Part shown: piece by piece, positions 17,557 to 27,220 of the stretch
Numbering within the stretch: the stretch's first letter is position 1
How the letters are laid out: each line of letters begins with the position of its first letter
Source of the DNA: Kocuria turfanensis
GTDB taxonomy: Bacteria; Actinomycetota; Actinomycetes; Actinomycetales; Micrococcaceae
Assembly (NCBI RefSeq): GCF_001580365.1
Contig: NZ_CP014480.1
Span: 558,001 to 622,000, forward strand
Direction: 5' to 3'
Length of the DNA: 64,000 nt
The notes under the pieces: model-generated
What the model was told of the DNA's origin: nothing
The model's database searches: none
What the model saw: only the letters and a program-made list of their open reading frames with translations
Made by a program: the position numbers and the translations under genes

Positions 17557-20154
17557 CTAGCCGTCGACGGGCAGCGCGCGCAGCCGGGCGCCCTCCCGCA
17601 GCAGGCGCACGCTGCCGTGCTGGTCGGTGCGCACGAGCGGCACCCCGGCCTCCCGGAGGTGGCCCAGGATCTGCGGGTGCGGGTGCCCGTAGTCGTTGTC
17701 CCGGCCCACCGAGACCACCGCCAGCGCCGGGGTGGCCGCGTCGATGATCGCGGTCCCGCCGTTGCGGGCGCCGTGGTGGGAGACCTTGAGCACGTCCACG
17801 TCCAGCTGCGCCCCGGCGGAGCGCAGCAGGGCCCGGGCGCCCTGCTCCTCGAGGTCGCCGGCGAGCAGCCAGGACGTCGTGCTCCCGTCCGACCCGGTGA
17901 GCTCGGCGCGCAGCACCAGGGAGGCGTTGTTCTCCTCGGCGGAGGACGCGCCGCCCCACCGGCGCGGGGCGGCCGGCGCCGGGGCGAGGACGGTCAGGCG
18001 CAGACCGCCCACGGTGCGGGTCTGCGCGGGCGGCGGGCGGTGGGCCGCCGCGCCGGGCAGGTCCTCGCCCAGCTCCCGCGGCGGGTCCGGGTCGGCGGTG
18101 GCGTACCAGATCTCCCCCGCGCCCCCGAGCCGCGCCACGGCGGCCAGCCCCCCGATGTGGTCGGCGTGGGCGTGGGTGAGGACCACCAGGTCGAGGTGGT
18201 CCACCCCGCTGTCCTCCAGGCACCGCTGCAGCGCCCGCGGGTCCGGGCCCGTGTCCACGAGCACGGCCCGCCCGGGGGCGGTGCGCAGCAGCACGGCGTC
18301 ACCCTGCCCCACGTCGCACAGCACCGCCTCCCACGGGGGCGCCGGTCGGCGGGCCTCCGTGACGGCGCGCAGGACCAGCCCGGCCAGCACGACCAGCAGC
18401 AGCGCCCCCGTCGCCGTGCGCCGCCGTCGCCGCCGGCGGTCGCGCTCCCGCCAGTGCTGCTCCGGCAACGCCGGAGGGGCCGGTCCCCCGCGCAGGGCAC
18501 CGGCCACCGGCCGGGGGCGGCGCCGACGCACGTCCAGCAGGTGCACGGCCCCCACCGCCGCTGCGCTCGCCGCCGCCATCAGCACGGCTCCGGGGGCGCC
18601 GGCCGGCCACGGGACCAGGGCGCCGGGGGCCGCGGCCAGGGTGCGGGCGGTCCCGGCGATCAGCTGGGTGCCCCAGCCGCCCACGGTGAGCGGCACGAGG
18701 GCCGCGGTGTCCCCGGCCGGCAGGTGCAGCACGAGCAGCCCCGCGAGCCCGCACACGGTCACCGCCGGCACGACCGGCGCGGCCACGACGTTGGCGGCCA
18801 GGGCGTAGACGGGCACGGCGGGCTGCAGCAGCACGAGCACCGGCGCGCACCACAGCTGGGCCGTGGCCGGGACCGCGACCGTGAGCGCCAGCGCGTCCGG
18901 CATCCACCGGCCGAGCCACCGGGTCAGGGGCCGGGCGGTGACGACGATCCCGGCGGTGGCCAGCACCGACAGGACGAAGCCGTACTCGGCGGCGAGGGCC
19001 GGGTGGAGCACGACGAGCACGAGCACGGCGCCGGAGAGCGTGGCGAGGGACACGGCGGTGCGCCCGGTCAGCAGGCCGAGCGCGGCCAGCCCGCCCATGG
19101 TCGCGGCGCGCAGCACGGAGGGGTCGGGGCCCACGAGCAGCACGAAGGCGGCCAGGGCACCGAGGCCGGTGAGCAGGCAGCTGCGGCGGCGGGCGCCGAG
19201 GGCCAGCGCGGCGTGGCCGGCCAGGGCCGTGACGAGCGCGCAGTTGGCGCCCGAGACGGCCGTCAGGTGGGTCAGCCCGGTGTCCCGCATCGCCTGCTCC
19301 AGCTCCCGGCCGAGGGCGGAGCGCTCGCCGAAGGTCATGCCCGGGAGCAGTCCGGCGGCGTCGGGGCCGAGTTCCGCGGTGCTGAGCAGGAAGCGTCCCC
19401 GCACCCGGTCCCGCGCCGTGGGCGGGGCCGCCGGGAGGACGGTGGGCGGGGCGGCGGCGCGCAGGGTCACGGGCCCGGGGACCGGCTCGCCGGTCGCCAC
19501 GAGCACCGCGGTGATCCGCCGGCCGGGGGTCAGCGCGGACCAGGCGGGGCCGTCGGCGAAGACGGTGACCGTGGCCTCGGCGGGCCCGGTGCGGCCGCGG
19601 TGGGTGAGTTCGTGCAGGGCGAGCTCGAGCACCACCCCGGCGCGGTCCTTCCCGGCGGGGCCGGCGGCGGGGGCGGTCCACGGGCGGGGCCCCTCGGCCA
19701 CGTCGGCGGTGACGACCAGGCGCCCTCCGCCGGCCAGGGCCTCGCCCAGGGCGCCGGAGGTGCTGCCGTGCCGGTCGGCGGAGGCGCTGAGCAGCACGGC
19801 GGCCATCGCCAGGGCGCTGAGCGCGACGCTCGACCAGGGCGGCCCGTGCGGCGCCCGGTCCGGCCGGGCGGCCGTCGGGGCACGGACCCCGCTCCGGACG
19901 AGACCGGCCCGGACGAGACCGGCCCGGAGGAGGACGACCCGGAGCAGGACGGCGGCCAGGACCAGGGCGGCGAGGTACCCGGCCGCGGCGGCCGCGGTGC
20001 CTGCCGGGGTGAGGTGGGTGCCGAGCAGTCCGGTGAGCCAGGCGCCCACGGCGGCGGGGACGAGCCGGAGGTCCCACGTGCGGCCCTGAGCACGGGCGTC
20101 GCGGTGCTCCTGGTGCTCCAGGGCCCGCGCCCAGCGGGCGGCGGGGTTCCTCAC
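17557..20154 (-). CDS. comEC: ComEC/Rec2 family DNA-uptake channel
   Basis: ComEC carries single-stranded DNA through the membrane during transformation. The 865 residues have N-terminal helices and an OB-like soluble region, a central multi-helix Competence domain (GLTHLTAVSGANCALVTAL is its signature) and a C-terminal metallo-beta-lactamase-like domain with THAHADHIGG and HHGARNG metal ligands, thought to degrade the non-transported strand. All domains are intact. GTG 20154 overlaps the comEA TGA (GTGA), giving coupled comEA-comEC. Confidence 0.95.
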   Translation of the reverse strand: MRNPAARWARALEHQEHRDARAQGRTWDLRLVPAAVGAWLTGLLGTHLTPAGTAAAAAGYLAALVLAAVLLRVVLLRAGLVRAGLVRSGVRAPTAARPDRAPHGPPWSSVALSALAMAAVLLSASADRHGSTSGALGEALAGGGRLVVTADVAEGPRPWTAPAAGPAGKDRAGVVLELALHELTHRGRTGPAEATVTVFADGPAWSALTPGRRITAVLVATGEPVPGPVTLRAAAPPTVLPAAPPTARDRVRGRFLLSTAELGPDAAGLLPGMTFGERSALGRELEQAMRDTGLTHLTAVSGANCALVTALAGHAALALGARRRSCLLTGLGALAAFVLLVGPDPSVLRAATMGGLAALGLLTGRTAVSLATLSGAVLVLVVLHPALAAEYGFVLSVLATAGIVVTARPLTRWLGRWMPDALALTVAVPATAQLWCAPVLVLLQPAVPVYALAANVVAAPVVPAVTVCGLAGLLVLHLPAGDTAALVPLTVGGWGTQLIAGTARTLAAAPGALVPWPAGAPGAVLMAAASAAAVGAVHLLDVRRRRPRPVAGALRGGPAPPALPEQHWRERDRRRRRRRTATGALLLVVLAGLVLRAVTEARRPAPPWEAVLCDVGQGDAVLLRTAPGRAVLVDTGPDPRALQRCLEDSGVDHLDLVVLTHAHADHIGGLAAVARLGGAGEIWYATADPDPPRELGEDLPGAAAHRPPPAQTRTVGGLRLTVLAPAPAAPRRWGGASSAEENNASLVLRAELTGSDGSTTSWLLAGDLEEQGARALLRSAGAQLDVDVLKVSHHGARNGGTAIIDAATPALAVVSVGRDNDYGHPHPQILGHLREAGVPLVRTDQHGSVRLLREGARLRALPVDG

Positions 20155-21260
20155 ACGGTCACCAGCGGGAGGAGGGCCTCCAGCAGGGTGGGGCCGATGC
20201 CCGGCACGGCGTCGAGATCGGTCGCGGCGGCGAAGCCGCCGTGCTGGTCGCGGAACTCCACGATCCGCCCGGCCAGCACCGGGCCGACCCGGGGCAGTGC
20301 CTCGAGCTCCGCGGCGCTGGCGGTGTTCAGGTTCAAGGTGCCGCCGGGGGCCGCGGCGCCGGTGCCGCCGGCCGCGGCGGCGTCCGTCCCGCCGGCCGCG
20401 GCGGCGTCCGTCCCGCCCGCCGACGGAACGGCCGGCGCCGGGGTGCCCGCCGGGGGTGCGGCGCTCTCGTCCGGGACGAGCACCTGCTGGCCGTCGGTCA
20501 ACGGCGAGGCGAGGTTCACCGTGTCCGCCGCGGCGTCCGTGAGCCCGCCCGCGGCCTCGACCGCGTCCACCACCCGGGCTCCGGGTGCGAGCTCCACGAC
20601 ACCGGGCCGGGCCACCTCTCCGGCGACGTGCACGTGCAGGGGTCCGTCGCTCCCGGGGGCCGAGGAGGCCGCGGCCCCCGCACCGCCTCCGGGGGCGCCG
20701 CCGGCCACCGGGGCGGGGCTGCCCGCGGACGGCGCGGGGGCCGCGGAGACCCCGACCTCGGCGAGGGCGGTCTCCCCGCCGGCGTCCTCCTCGGGGCCTC
20801 CGGGGCCGAGGACGGCCCACCCGAGCCCGGCCACCGCGGCGGCCGCGAGCACGAGCAGGGACCGCGGGACCCGGGTCCGGGCGGCGGTCTCCCAGCGGTG
20901 GGCGGCGTCCGGGCGGGCGGGCGCGTCCGCCCCGCGCGGGCCGGGCCCCGCCGCTCCCCCGCGGGTGCCCGCATCGCTGTCGACGCCTGCGCCGCTGCCG
21001 GCGCCGGTCGTGCTCGCCGCGCCGGCTCCTCCCCCGGTTCCTCTCCCGGGGCCGGTCCCGTGGTCCGGGCCCTTCCGGGTCGCGGCCCCGTCGTCCGGAC
21101 CGGGCCCCGGAGCGGGACGCGTTCCGGACGCGGCCTCGGCGAGGAGCGCGGCCAGCCGCTCGGCGGGCAGGCCGGGCCGGCCCGGGTGCCCGGAGGAGGT
21201 CGTCGGGTCGGGCGGGGCGGAGGGTGTGCGGTCTCGGCCGCGGGGCACGGTGCCGGTCAT
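20151..21260 (-). CDS. comEA: ComEA-type DNA-binding protein
   Basis: The 369-residue membrane-anchored DNA receptor for competence has a long disordered Pro/Gly/Ala-rich N-terminus, a membrane segment at about 132-152 ([20 protein letters not shown]), an SLBB-like domain (PLHVHVAGEVARPGVVEL) and a C-terminal pair of helix-hairpin-helix motifs (LNTASAAELEALPRVGPVLA, LDAVPGIGPTLLEAL). Between SLBB and HhH lies a Gly/Thr/Ala linker coded by a 24-bp tandem duplication. It precedes and overlaps comEC. Confidence 0.95.
   Translation of the reverse strand: MTGTVPRGRDRTPSAPPDPTTSSGHPGRPGLPAERLAALLAEAASGTRPAPGPGPDDGAATRKGPDHGTGPGRGTGGGAGAASTTGAGSGAGVDSDAGTRGGAAGPGPRGADAPARPDAAHRWETAARTRVPRSLLVLAAAAVAGLGWAVLGPGGPEEDAGGETALAEVGVSAAPAPSAGSPAPVAGGAPGGGAGAAASSAPGSDGPLHVHVAGEVARPGVVELAPGARVVDAVEAAGGLTDAAADTVNLASPLTDGQQVLVPDESAAPPAGTPAPAVPSAGGTDAAAAGGTDAAAAGGTGAAAPGGTLNLNTASAAELEALPRVGPVLAGRIVEFRDQHGGFAAATDLDAVPGIGPTLLEALLPLVTV
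20365..20412. repeat. 24-bp tandem duplication inside comEA
   Basis: Two exact 24-bp copies (20365-20388, 20389-20412), with a degenerate third beside them, encode GGTDAAAA-type octapeptides in the linker before the HhH domain. The unit is a multiple of three, so copy-number change would only lengthen the linker. Confidence 0.85.
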
Positions 21261-21283
21261 GGCTCCAGCCCACCCCGGCCGGA

Positions 21284-21303
21284 CGGACCGCGGGGTCGGT
21301 CCG
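21284..21303 (-). terminator. Possible terminator after degV
   Basis: CGGACCG, 6-base loop, CGGTCCG in the 99-bp gap between degV and comEA on the minus strand. The stem is short; it may instead lie in the comEA leader. Confidence 0.3.
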
Positions 21304-21359
21304 GGGCCCGGTGGGGACCGCCCGCGGCAGGCCCGCGCCTGGGGAGGGCGGGTGCCGGG

Positions 21360-22253
21360 TCAGCGCCGGCCGCGGACCGGGCGGGAACCGGGCCGCGCCG
21401 TGGGGCCCTGCACGACCGCCGCGCGGGCGCCGAGACCGACGTGCGCGGCGAGCACCGGCGGCAGCGGGGAGACGACCAGGACCGCGTCGGGCCGGTGGTC
21501 CCGGGCCACGGCCGCGCCCAGCTCGCGCGCCCCGTCCTCGTCGCCGAGGTGGTGCAGGACCAGCACGGGGTGCGCGTGGGCGGAGGCGGCCAGCGCCTCC
21601 CCCACGAGCGCCGAGAACCGGGCCCTCGCCCGAGACGGGGTCCGGGGACGTTCCACGGCCACGAGCCGTCCGCCGTCGACGGTGAGCAGCGGTTCGATCC
21701 TCAGCACCGCGCCGAGCACCGCCGGACCAGGGGCGATCCGCCCGCCCCGGCGCAGGGTCTCCAGGGACGGCACCCACAGCAGCAGCGGGTCGTCGCGGGC
21801 GCCGTCCCGGGCCGCGGCGGCGACCTCCTCCGGCCCGGCCCCGGTGCCGGCGGCGCGCCACGCCGCCTGCACCCCGAAGCCCTGGGCCATGGCCACGGTC
21901 CGGGAGTCGACGACGGTCACGGGCACGTCCACGGCCCGGCTCGCGAGCCGGGCGGAGTCCACCGTCCCGGACAGCTCCCCGGACAGGTGCACGGAGACGA
22001 TCCCCTCGTACCCGGCCTCCTGCAGACGCCGGTAGACGGCCTGGAACCGTCCCGGCGAGGGCCGCGAGGTCGTGACGGGCCGTCCTTCGGCCAGCGCCAG
22101 CAGCAGCGCCGGCGGGACGCCGTCGTGCTCCCCGTCCGCGCCGGGGACGGGGTGACCGTCGATCGCGACGGGCATCCCGACCACCTCGAGCCCGCCCGCC
22201 CGCACGGCGGCGTCGTCGGTCACCACCGCGATCCGCCGGCCGGGGCTGCGCAC
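21360..22253 (-). CDS. DegV family fatty-acid-binding protein
   Basis: The 297 residues show the DegV fold: IAVVTDDAA at the N-terminus, VTTSRPSPGRFQAVY (TSqPs motif), GYEGIVSVHLSGELSGTVDSA and LRIEPLLTVDGGRL. DegV/FakB proteins present bound fatty acids to a fatty-acid kinase (FakA); no FakA gene is visible here. The GTG start is 13 bases after the leuS stop. Actinobacterial DegV genes often sit beside comEA/comEC and leuS, as here. The lipid specificity is not predictable. Confidence 0.9.
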   Translation of the reverse strand: MRSPGRRIAVVTDDAAVRAGGLEVVGMPVAIDGHPVPGADGEHDGVPPALLLALAEGRPVTTSRPSPGRFQAVYRRLQEAGYEGIVSVHLSGELSGTVDSARLASRAVDVPVTVVDSRTVAMAQGFGVQAAWRAAGTGAGPEEVAAAARDGARDDPLLLWVPSLETLRRGGRIAPGPAVLGAVLRIEPLLTVDGGRLVAVERPRTPSRARARFSALVGEALAASAHAHPVLVLHHLGDEDGARELGAAVARDHRPDAVLVVSPLPPVLAAHVGLGARAAVVQGPTARPGSRPVRGRR

Positions 22254-22266
22254 GGGCGGGGCCGGC

Positions 22267-24759
22267 TCAGGCGACGATGTTCACCAGCTTGGGCGCACGC
22301 ACGATCACCTTGCGGATCTCGGCGTCGCCCAGCTGGCGGCGGATCGTCTCCGAGGCCAGGGCGAGCTCGCGCAGGGCGTCCTCGGCGATGTCCGCCGGGA
22401 CCTCGAGCCGGTCCCGGACCTTGCCCTTGATCTGCACCACGGCGGTCACGGTGTCGTCCACCAGCAGGGCCGGGTCCACCTCGGGCCAGCCGGCCACCAC
22501 GACGGAGCCCGCGTGGCCCAGGGTGTGCCACATGTCCTCGGCGGTGTACGGGGCCACGAGCGAGAGGACCACCGCGACGGCCTCGACGGCCTCCCGCACG
22601 GCCGGGTCGGCCGGACCGCAGCCGGAGTCGATGGCCTTGCGGACCACGTTGACCAGCTCCATGGTCTTGGCCACGACCACGTTGAACTTCCCCGCGTCCA
22701 GCAGCTGCCCGGCGTCGTCCACGGCCCGGTGGGCGGCGCGGCGCACGCCCTGGTCCCCGGAGGCCGGGTCGGCCCCGGGCGCGCTCGTGACGTCCTGGGC
22801 CAGGCGCCAGGCCCGGGCCAGGAACTTCTGGGAGCCCTGCGGGGACACGTCCGCCCAGTCCACGTCGTCCTCGGGCGGGGAGGCGAAGACCATGGTCAGC
22901 CGCACGGCGTCGACGCCGAACTCGTCCAGCTGCTCGCCCAGGTCCACGCCGTTGCCCAGGGACTTGGACATCGCCTTGCCCCCGTTGAGCACCTGCCCCT
23001 GGTTCAGCAGCGCCTTGAACGGCTCGGTGAAGTCCACCAGACCGAGGTCGAACAGGACCTTGGTGAAGAACCGGGAGTAGAGCAGGTGCAGGATGGCGTG
23101 CTCCACCCCGCCCACGTACTGGTCCACGGGCAGCCACTTGCGGGTCTGCTCGAGGTCGAACGCGGCGTTCTCGTCGTCGGGGGACGCGAAGCGCAGGTAG
23201 TACCAGGAGGAGTCCACGAACGTGTCCATGGTGTCGGTGTCGCGCAGGGCCGGTCCGCCGCAGGCGGGGCACTCGACGTTGACCCAGTCCTCGGCCGTGG
23301 CCAGCGGGGAGCGGCCCTTGGGTGCGAGCTGCTCCCCGCGCAGGTCGTCGGGCAGGCGCACGGGCAGCTGCTCCTCGGGCACGGGCACCTCCCCGCAGGC
23401 CGGGCAGTGCACGATCGGGATGGGAGCGCCCCAGAAGCGCTGCCGGGACAGCAGCCAGTCGCGCAGGCGGAAGTTGACCTGCCGATTGCCGGTGCCGGCG
23501 GCCTCCACGATGCCGATGGCCCGCTCGATGGCCTGCGCCTTCTCCAGCCCGTCCAGCTCGCCGGAGTTGATCAGGGTGCCCTCGCCCGTGGTGGCGATCC
23601 CGGTCACGGCCGGGTCCTCCTCGCCGGTGTCCAGGACCGCGCGCACGGGCAGGTCGAAGGTGCGGGCGAAGTCGAGGTCGCGCTGGTCGTGGGCGGGCAC
23701 GGCCATGATCGCGCCGGTGCCGTAGTCGGCCAGCACGTAGTCGGCGGCCCACACGGGCAGCTTCTCCCCCGTCAGCGGGTTCACCGCGTGGCGGCCCAGG
23801 AACACCCCGGTCTTCTGCCGGTCGGTGGCCTGGCGCTCGATGTCGGAGAGCGCCTTGACCTGCTCGCGGTAGGCGGCGAGCTCCTCGGCGTGCTCGGGGG
23901 CGACGATCTCCCCGGCCAGCTCGGCGTCGGCGGCGACCACGAAGAACGTGGCGCCGTGGAGGGTGTCGGGGCGGGTCGTGAACACGGTGACCTGGCGGTC
24001 GGCGCCGTCCTCGCCGGCTCCCTCGATGGCGAAGCGCACGTGGGCGCCCTCCGAGCGGCCGATCCAGTTGCGCTGCATGGCCAGCACCCGCTCGGGCCAG
24101 TGGCCCTCGAGCGCGGCCATGTCGTCGAGCAGACGGTCCGCGTAGTCGGTGATCTTGAAGTACCACTGGTTCAGGGCCTTCTTCGTCACCGGGGTGCCGC
24201 AGCGCTCGCACGCGCCGTTGACGACCTGCTCGTTGGCCAGCACCGTCTGGTCCTTGGGGCACCAGTTCACCGGGGAGTTCTTCCGGTAGGCCAGGCCCTT
24301 GGCGTGGAACTGCAGGAACAGCCACTGCGTCCACCGGTAGTACTCGGGGTCGGAGGTGTGGATCTCCCGGGTCCAGTCCGCGCTGATGGCGTAGCGCTGG
24401 AACGAGGCCTTCTGCGTCTCGATGTTGGCGTAGGTCCACTCCGCCGGGTGCGCGTCACGCTTGATGGCGGCGTTCTCGGCCGGCAGCCCGAAGGAGTCCC
24501 AGCCGATCGGGTGCAGCACGTCGTAGCCGCGCTGGCGCCAGTACCGGGCCACGACGTCGCCCATCGCGAACGCCTCGGCGTGGCCCATGTGCAGGTCCCC
24601 CGAGGGGTACGGGAACATGTCGAGCACGTAGCGCCGCTCCCGGGAGCCGTCGTCGAGCGGCTCGTAGACCTTCTGCTCCGCCCAGAACGACGGCCACGCC
24701 GCCTCGATGGCGCGGAAGTCGTATCCGGTGCTCTCGGTCGTGTGCTGCTGTTCGGTCAC
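22267..24759 (-). CDS. leuS: Leucyl-tRNA synthetase
   Basis: This class I synthetase charges tRNA-Leu. The 830 residues run from GTG 24759 (GCGAGGA upstream). It has the HIGH-like motif [14 protein letters not shown], a large CP1 editing insert with [13 protein letters not shown], Cys-bearing ribbon [16 protein letters not shown] and CPACGG, and KMSKS as KAMSKSLGN. The C-terminus ends in the expected tRNA-binding domain. The reading frame stays open upstream to 25101 but that lies beyond the -10 box and overlaps the divergent hydrolase gene. Confidence 0.97.
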   Translation of the reverse strand: MTEQQHTTESTGYDFRAIEAAWPSFWAEQKVYEPLDDGSRERRYVLDMFPYPSGDLHMGHAEAFAMGDVVARYWRQRGYDVLHPIGWDSFGLPAENAAIKRDAHPAEWTYANIETQKASFQRYAISADWTREIHTSDPEYYRWTQWLFLQFHAKGLAYRKNSPVNWCPKDQTVLANEQVVNGACERCGTPVTKKALNQWYFKITDYADRLLDDMAALEGHWPERVLAMQRNWIGRSEGAHVRFAIEGAGEDGADRQVTVFTTRPDTLHGATFFVVAADAELAGEIVAPEHAEELAAYREQVKALSDIERQATDRQKTGVFLGRHAVNPLTGEKLPVWAADYVLADYGTGAIMAVPAHDQRDLDFARTFDLPVRAVLDTGEEDPAVTGIATTGEGTLINSGELDGLEKAQAIERAIGIVEAAGTGNRQVNFRLRDWLLSRQRFWGAPIPIVHCPACGEVPVPEEQLPVRLPDDLRGEQLAPKGRSPLATAEDWVNVECPACGGPALRDTDTMDTFVDSSWYYLRFASPDDENAAFDLEQTRKWLPVDQYVGGVEHAILHLLYSRFFTKVLFDLGLVDFTEPFKALLNQGQVLNGGKAMSKSLGNGVDLGEQLDEFGVDAVRLTMVFASPPEDDVDWADVSPQGSQKFLARAWRLAQDVTSAPGADPASGDQGVRRAAHRAVDDAGQLLDAGKFNVVVAKTMELVNVVRKAIDSGCGPADPAVREAVEAVAVVLSLVAPYTAEDMWHTLGHAGSVVVAGWPEVDPALLVDDTVTAVVQIKGKVRDRLEVPADIAEDALRELALASETIRRQLGDAEIRKVIVRAPKLVNIVA

Positions 24760-24880
24760 GGTCCTCGCCTTCGCGGTGGTGGACCGCCGCCGGCCCCGGA
24801 GCGGGCGGCGGGCGGTCGCGTGGGTGCACCCGGGCATCACAGGGACCCGGCGGTGCGCCGACGGTGGTGGAATCCGTCCC

Positions 24881-24886
24881 ATCCTA
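24881..24886 (-). promoter_or_regulatory. Putative leuS -10 box (TAGGAT)
   Basis: On the minus strand TAGGAT would give a leader of roughly 115 bases. The leader contains GC inverted repeats (about 24786-24815) but no T-box sequence or leucine-codon leader peptide that I can recognise. Confidence 0.5.
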
Positions 24887-24933
24887 GCCCAGCGGCCCCC
24901 GCGCCCGGCCCGCGAGCGCCCGGGGGCAGCCGC

Positions 24934-24939
24934 TAGCAT
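24934..24939 (+). promoter_or_regulatory. Putative -10 box (TAGCAT) of the hydrolase-GT4 operon
   Basis: TAGCAT lies 52 bases before the ATG at 24992, back to back with the leuS promoter. Confidence 0.45.
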
Positions 24940-24991
24940 CGACAGCGGGCCGGGGCGCACCGGGTGCTCGCGGGCCCTCAGGGAGGACATC

Positions 24992-26068
24992 ATGGCGGCA
25001 GGGACCGGCGCGCGGGAGGCGGGGCCGGGCGAGGGGGTGCCGGGCAGTGCGGTGGAGAACCCGTACGCGGAGCGGCGCAGCGTGGTGCTGGACGGGTACA
25101 AGGTGCGCTACTGGTTCTACGACGTCGACCGGACGCCCAAGCCGCTGCTGGTGATGGTGCACGGGTTCCGGGGGGACCACCACGGGCTGCAGCTGCTGGC
25201 CGACCGGCTGCGCTCGCGGTACCACGTGGTGGTGCCGGACCTGCCGGGGTTCGGACGTTCGGAGCGTTTCCCGGACCGGCGCCACGACGTGGCCGGGTAC
25301 GTGGACTTCCTGCGCCGTTTCGTGGAGGAGCTCACCGGCGGGGCGGTGCGCGACGGCGGGGACCGGCGCGGCATCGTGGTGCTGGGGCACTCGTTCGGGT
25401 CGGTGGTGGCCGCCCACTTCGCCGCGGCGCACCCGGGGATGGTGGAGCGGCTGGTGCTGGTCAACCCGATCTGTGAGCCGGCGCTGGAGGGCGGGCAGGC
25501 GCTGCTGAGCCGGCTGACGGTGGGCTACTACCGGCTGGGCCGGGTGCTGCCGCGGCGGCTGGGGCGGCGGCTGCTGTCGAGCTGGTGGGTGACGGATGCG
25601 ATGACGGCGGTGATGACCACGTCGCGGGATCCGCGGGTGCGCGGCTACGTGCGCCACCAGCACCGGGCCTACTTCTCGGCGTTCGCCGACCGGGACGTGC
25701 TGCTGGAGGCCTACGAGACGTCGGTCTCGCACACGGTGGCGGAGGTGGCGATGCAGCTGGCGATGCCGACCCTGCTGGTGGTGGGGGCGGAGGACCCGCT
25801 GGGGTCCGTGGCGGCGCAGCGGCGGATGGCCTCGTGGGTGCCGCGGCACCGGCTGGAGGTGCTGGAGGGGGTGGGTCATCTGATCCACTACGAGGCGCCG
25901 GCGCGCACGGCGGAGCTGGTCCACGAGTTCCTGACCTCCCCGGCCCCGGAGCCGGTGGAGCTGCACGAGCAGCTGCCGGCGGCCGACCTGGCGGGCCCGG
26001 ACACCGGGCCGTTCACCGCGCCGTTCACGGGGCTGCAGCGGATCGTGCGGCGGGGGCGGCGCCGGTGA
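24992..26068 (+). CDS. Alpha/beta-fold hydrolase
   Basis: The 358-residue protein starts at ATG 24992 behind GGGAGGA. The fold is clear: [18 protein letters not shown] (oxyanion HG), [15 protein letters not shown], nucleophile GHSFGS, acid in [11 protein letters not shown] and base in [10 protein letters not shown] cap with several Arg-rich helices follows the nucleophile. The C-terminal ~40 residues are a hydrophilic tail. The stop overlaps the glycosyltransferase start (GTGA), so the two are produced together; action on a glycolipid or cell-envelope ester is a guess from that pairing only. Confidence 0.85.
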   Translation: MAAGTGAREAGPGEGVPGSAVENPYAERRSVVLDGYKVRYWFYDVDRTPKPLLVMVHGFRGDHHGLQLLADRLRSRYHVVVPDLPGFGRSERFPDRRHDVAGYVDFLRRFVEELTGGAVRDGGDRRGIVVLGHSFGSVVAAHFAAAHPGMVERLVLVNPICEPALEGGQALLSRLTVGYYRLGRVLPRRLGRRLLSSWWVTDAMTAVMTTSRDPRVRGYVRHQHRAYFSAFADRDVLLEAYETSVSHTVAEVAMQLAMPTLLVVGAEDPLGSVAAQRRMASWVPRHRLEVLEGVGHLIHYEAPARTAELVHEFLTSPAPEPVELHEQLPAADLAGPDTGPFTAPFTGLQRIVRRGRRR

Positions 26069-27180
26069 GGCTGCTGATGGACGCCCGCTACACGCGGATC
26101 GGGCGGCACGACGGGATCAGCCGCTACGGGGCCGGGCTGATCGAGGCGATGGCCGGGCTGGCGGGGAGCACGGCGGACCTGCAGCTGGCGATGCTGGTGA
26201 GCGATCCGCGGCAGCTGGACATGCTGCCGGAGGTCCCGCACGTGCGGGGGCCCTCCCCGGTCTCGGCGGCGGAGGCCGCCACCGCGCTGGTGCTCAACCG
26301 GTACGCGCCGGACGTGGTGTTCTCGCCGATGCAGACCATGGGCTCGGCGGGACGGCGGCACGGGCTGATCCTGACCCTGCACGATCTCATCTACTACGAC
26401 CACCCCACCCCGCCGGGGGACCTCCCCGCGGCGGTGCGCGCGGGCTGGCGGGCCTACCACCGGGCGTGGTGGCCGCAGCGGGTGCTGCTGGACCGCGCCG
26501 ACGCCGTGGTCACCGTCTCGCGGACCACCCGGGAGCTCATGTCCGCCCACCAGCTCACCCGGCGTCCGGTGCACGTGGTGCCCAACGCCGCCCCGCCCGG
26601 GGCGGTGCTGGCCCCGGAGCAGGCCCTGGCGCGGCTGCCGCGGCGGGGCCGGCTGCTGCTCTACATGGGGTCGTTCCTGCCCTACAAGAACGTGGAGACC
26701 CTGGTGCGCGCGGCGGGGCGGCTGCCCGGGCACGAGCTGCACCTGCTCTCGCGCATTGCCCCCGCCCGGCGGGCGCAGCTGGAGGCCCTGGTGCCGGACG
26801 GGGCGCGCGTGGTGTTCCACGACGGGGTGGACGAGGCCGAGTACGCGGCCCTGCTGGGGCAGGCGGCGGCGCTGCTGACGGCGTCGCGGGCCGAGGGCTA
26901 CGGGCTGCCCGTGGTCGAGGCGATGGCGGCCGGGACGCCGGTGGTGTGCAGCGACCTGCCGATCTTCCGGGAGGTCGCCGGGGAGGCCGCCGCCTACGCC
27001 GCGCCCGACGACGACGCCGGCTTCGCCGCGGCGGTCCGGGCGCTGGAGGACCCCGCCCGGGCCCGGGCGCAGGTGCTGGCCGGGCTTCAGCGGGCCCGGT
27101 CCTGGTCCTGGGCGGACTCCGCGCGGGAGCTGCTGGCCGTGGCCCGGGGCGTGCACGAGCGGCGCTCGACCCGCCGGTGA
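26065..27180 (+). CDS. GT4-family glycosyltransferase
   Basis: This 371-residue GT-B enzyme starts at GTG 26065, overlapping the hydrolase stop. N-terminal Rossmann half: LLMDARYTRIGRHDGISRYG and LTLHDLIYYDHP. The C-terminal half has GSFLPYKNVETLVRAA and the EX7E motif in SRAEGYGLPVVEAMAAGTPV, which binds the nucleotide sugar. Mannosyltransferase-like enzymes of this kind build cell-wall or lipid glycans. Donor and acceptor are not predictable. It converges on the GCS2 gene with a terminator between. Confidence 0.9.
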   Translation: MRLLMDARYTRIGRHDGISRYGAGLIEAMAGLAGSTADLQLAMLVSDPRQLDMLPEVPHVRGPSPVSAAEAATALVLNRYAPDVVFSPMQTMGSAGRRHGLILTLHDLIYYDHPTPPGDLPAAVRAGWRAYHRAWWPQRVLLDRADAVVTVSRTTRELMSAHQLTRRPVHVVPNAAPPGAVLAPEQALARLPRRGRLLLYMGSFLPYKNVETLVRAAGRLPGHELHLLSRIAPARRAQLEALVPDGARVVFHDGVDEAEYAALLGQAAALLTASRAEGYGLPVVEAMAAGTPVVCSDLPIFREVAGEAAAYAAPDDDAGFAAAVRALEDPARARAQVLAGLQRARSWSWADSARELLAVARGVHERRSTRR

Positions 27181-27209
27181 GGAGGGCCCGCCCCGGCCGG
27201 GTCCTCCTC
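27179..27209. terminator. Bidirectional terminator between the GT4 and GCS2 genes
   Basis: GAGGAGGGCCCG, 7-base loop, CGGGTCCTCCTC: a 12-bp stem with one G-U pair, beginning at the GT4 stop codon. Its mirror form ends the converging gene. Confidence 0.7.
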
Positions 27210-27220
27210 GGCGGCCGGGT

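Noticed and set aside
20241..22430. Very long plus-strand frames opposite comEA/degV
   Set aside because: The products are His/Gly/Arg-rich without domains and lie opposite well-supported genes. High GC makes stop codons rare in such frames.
24760..24880. Possible T-box or attenuator in the leuS leader
   Set aside because: GC inverted repeats are present, but I find no T-box consensus, no leucine-codon leader peptide and no terminator/antiterminator pair.
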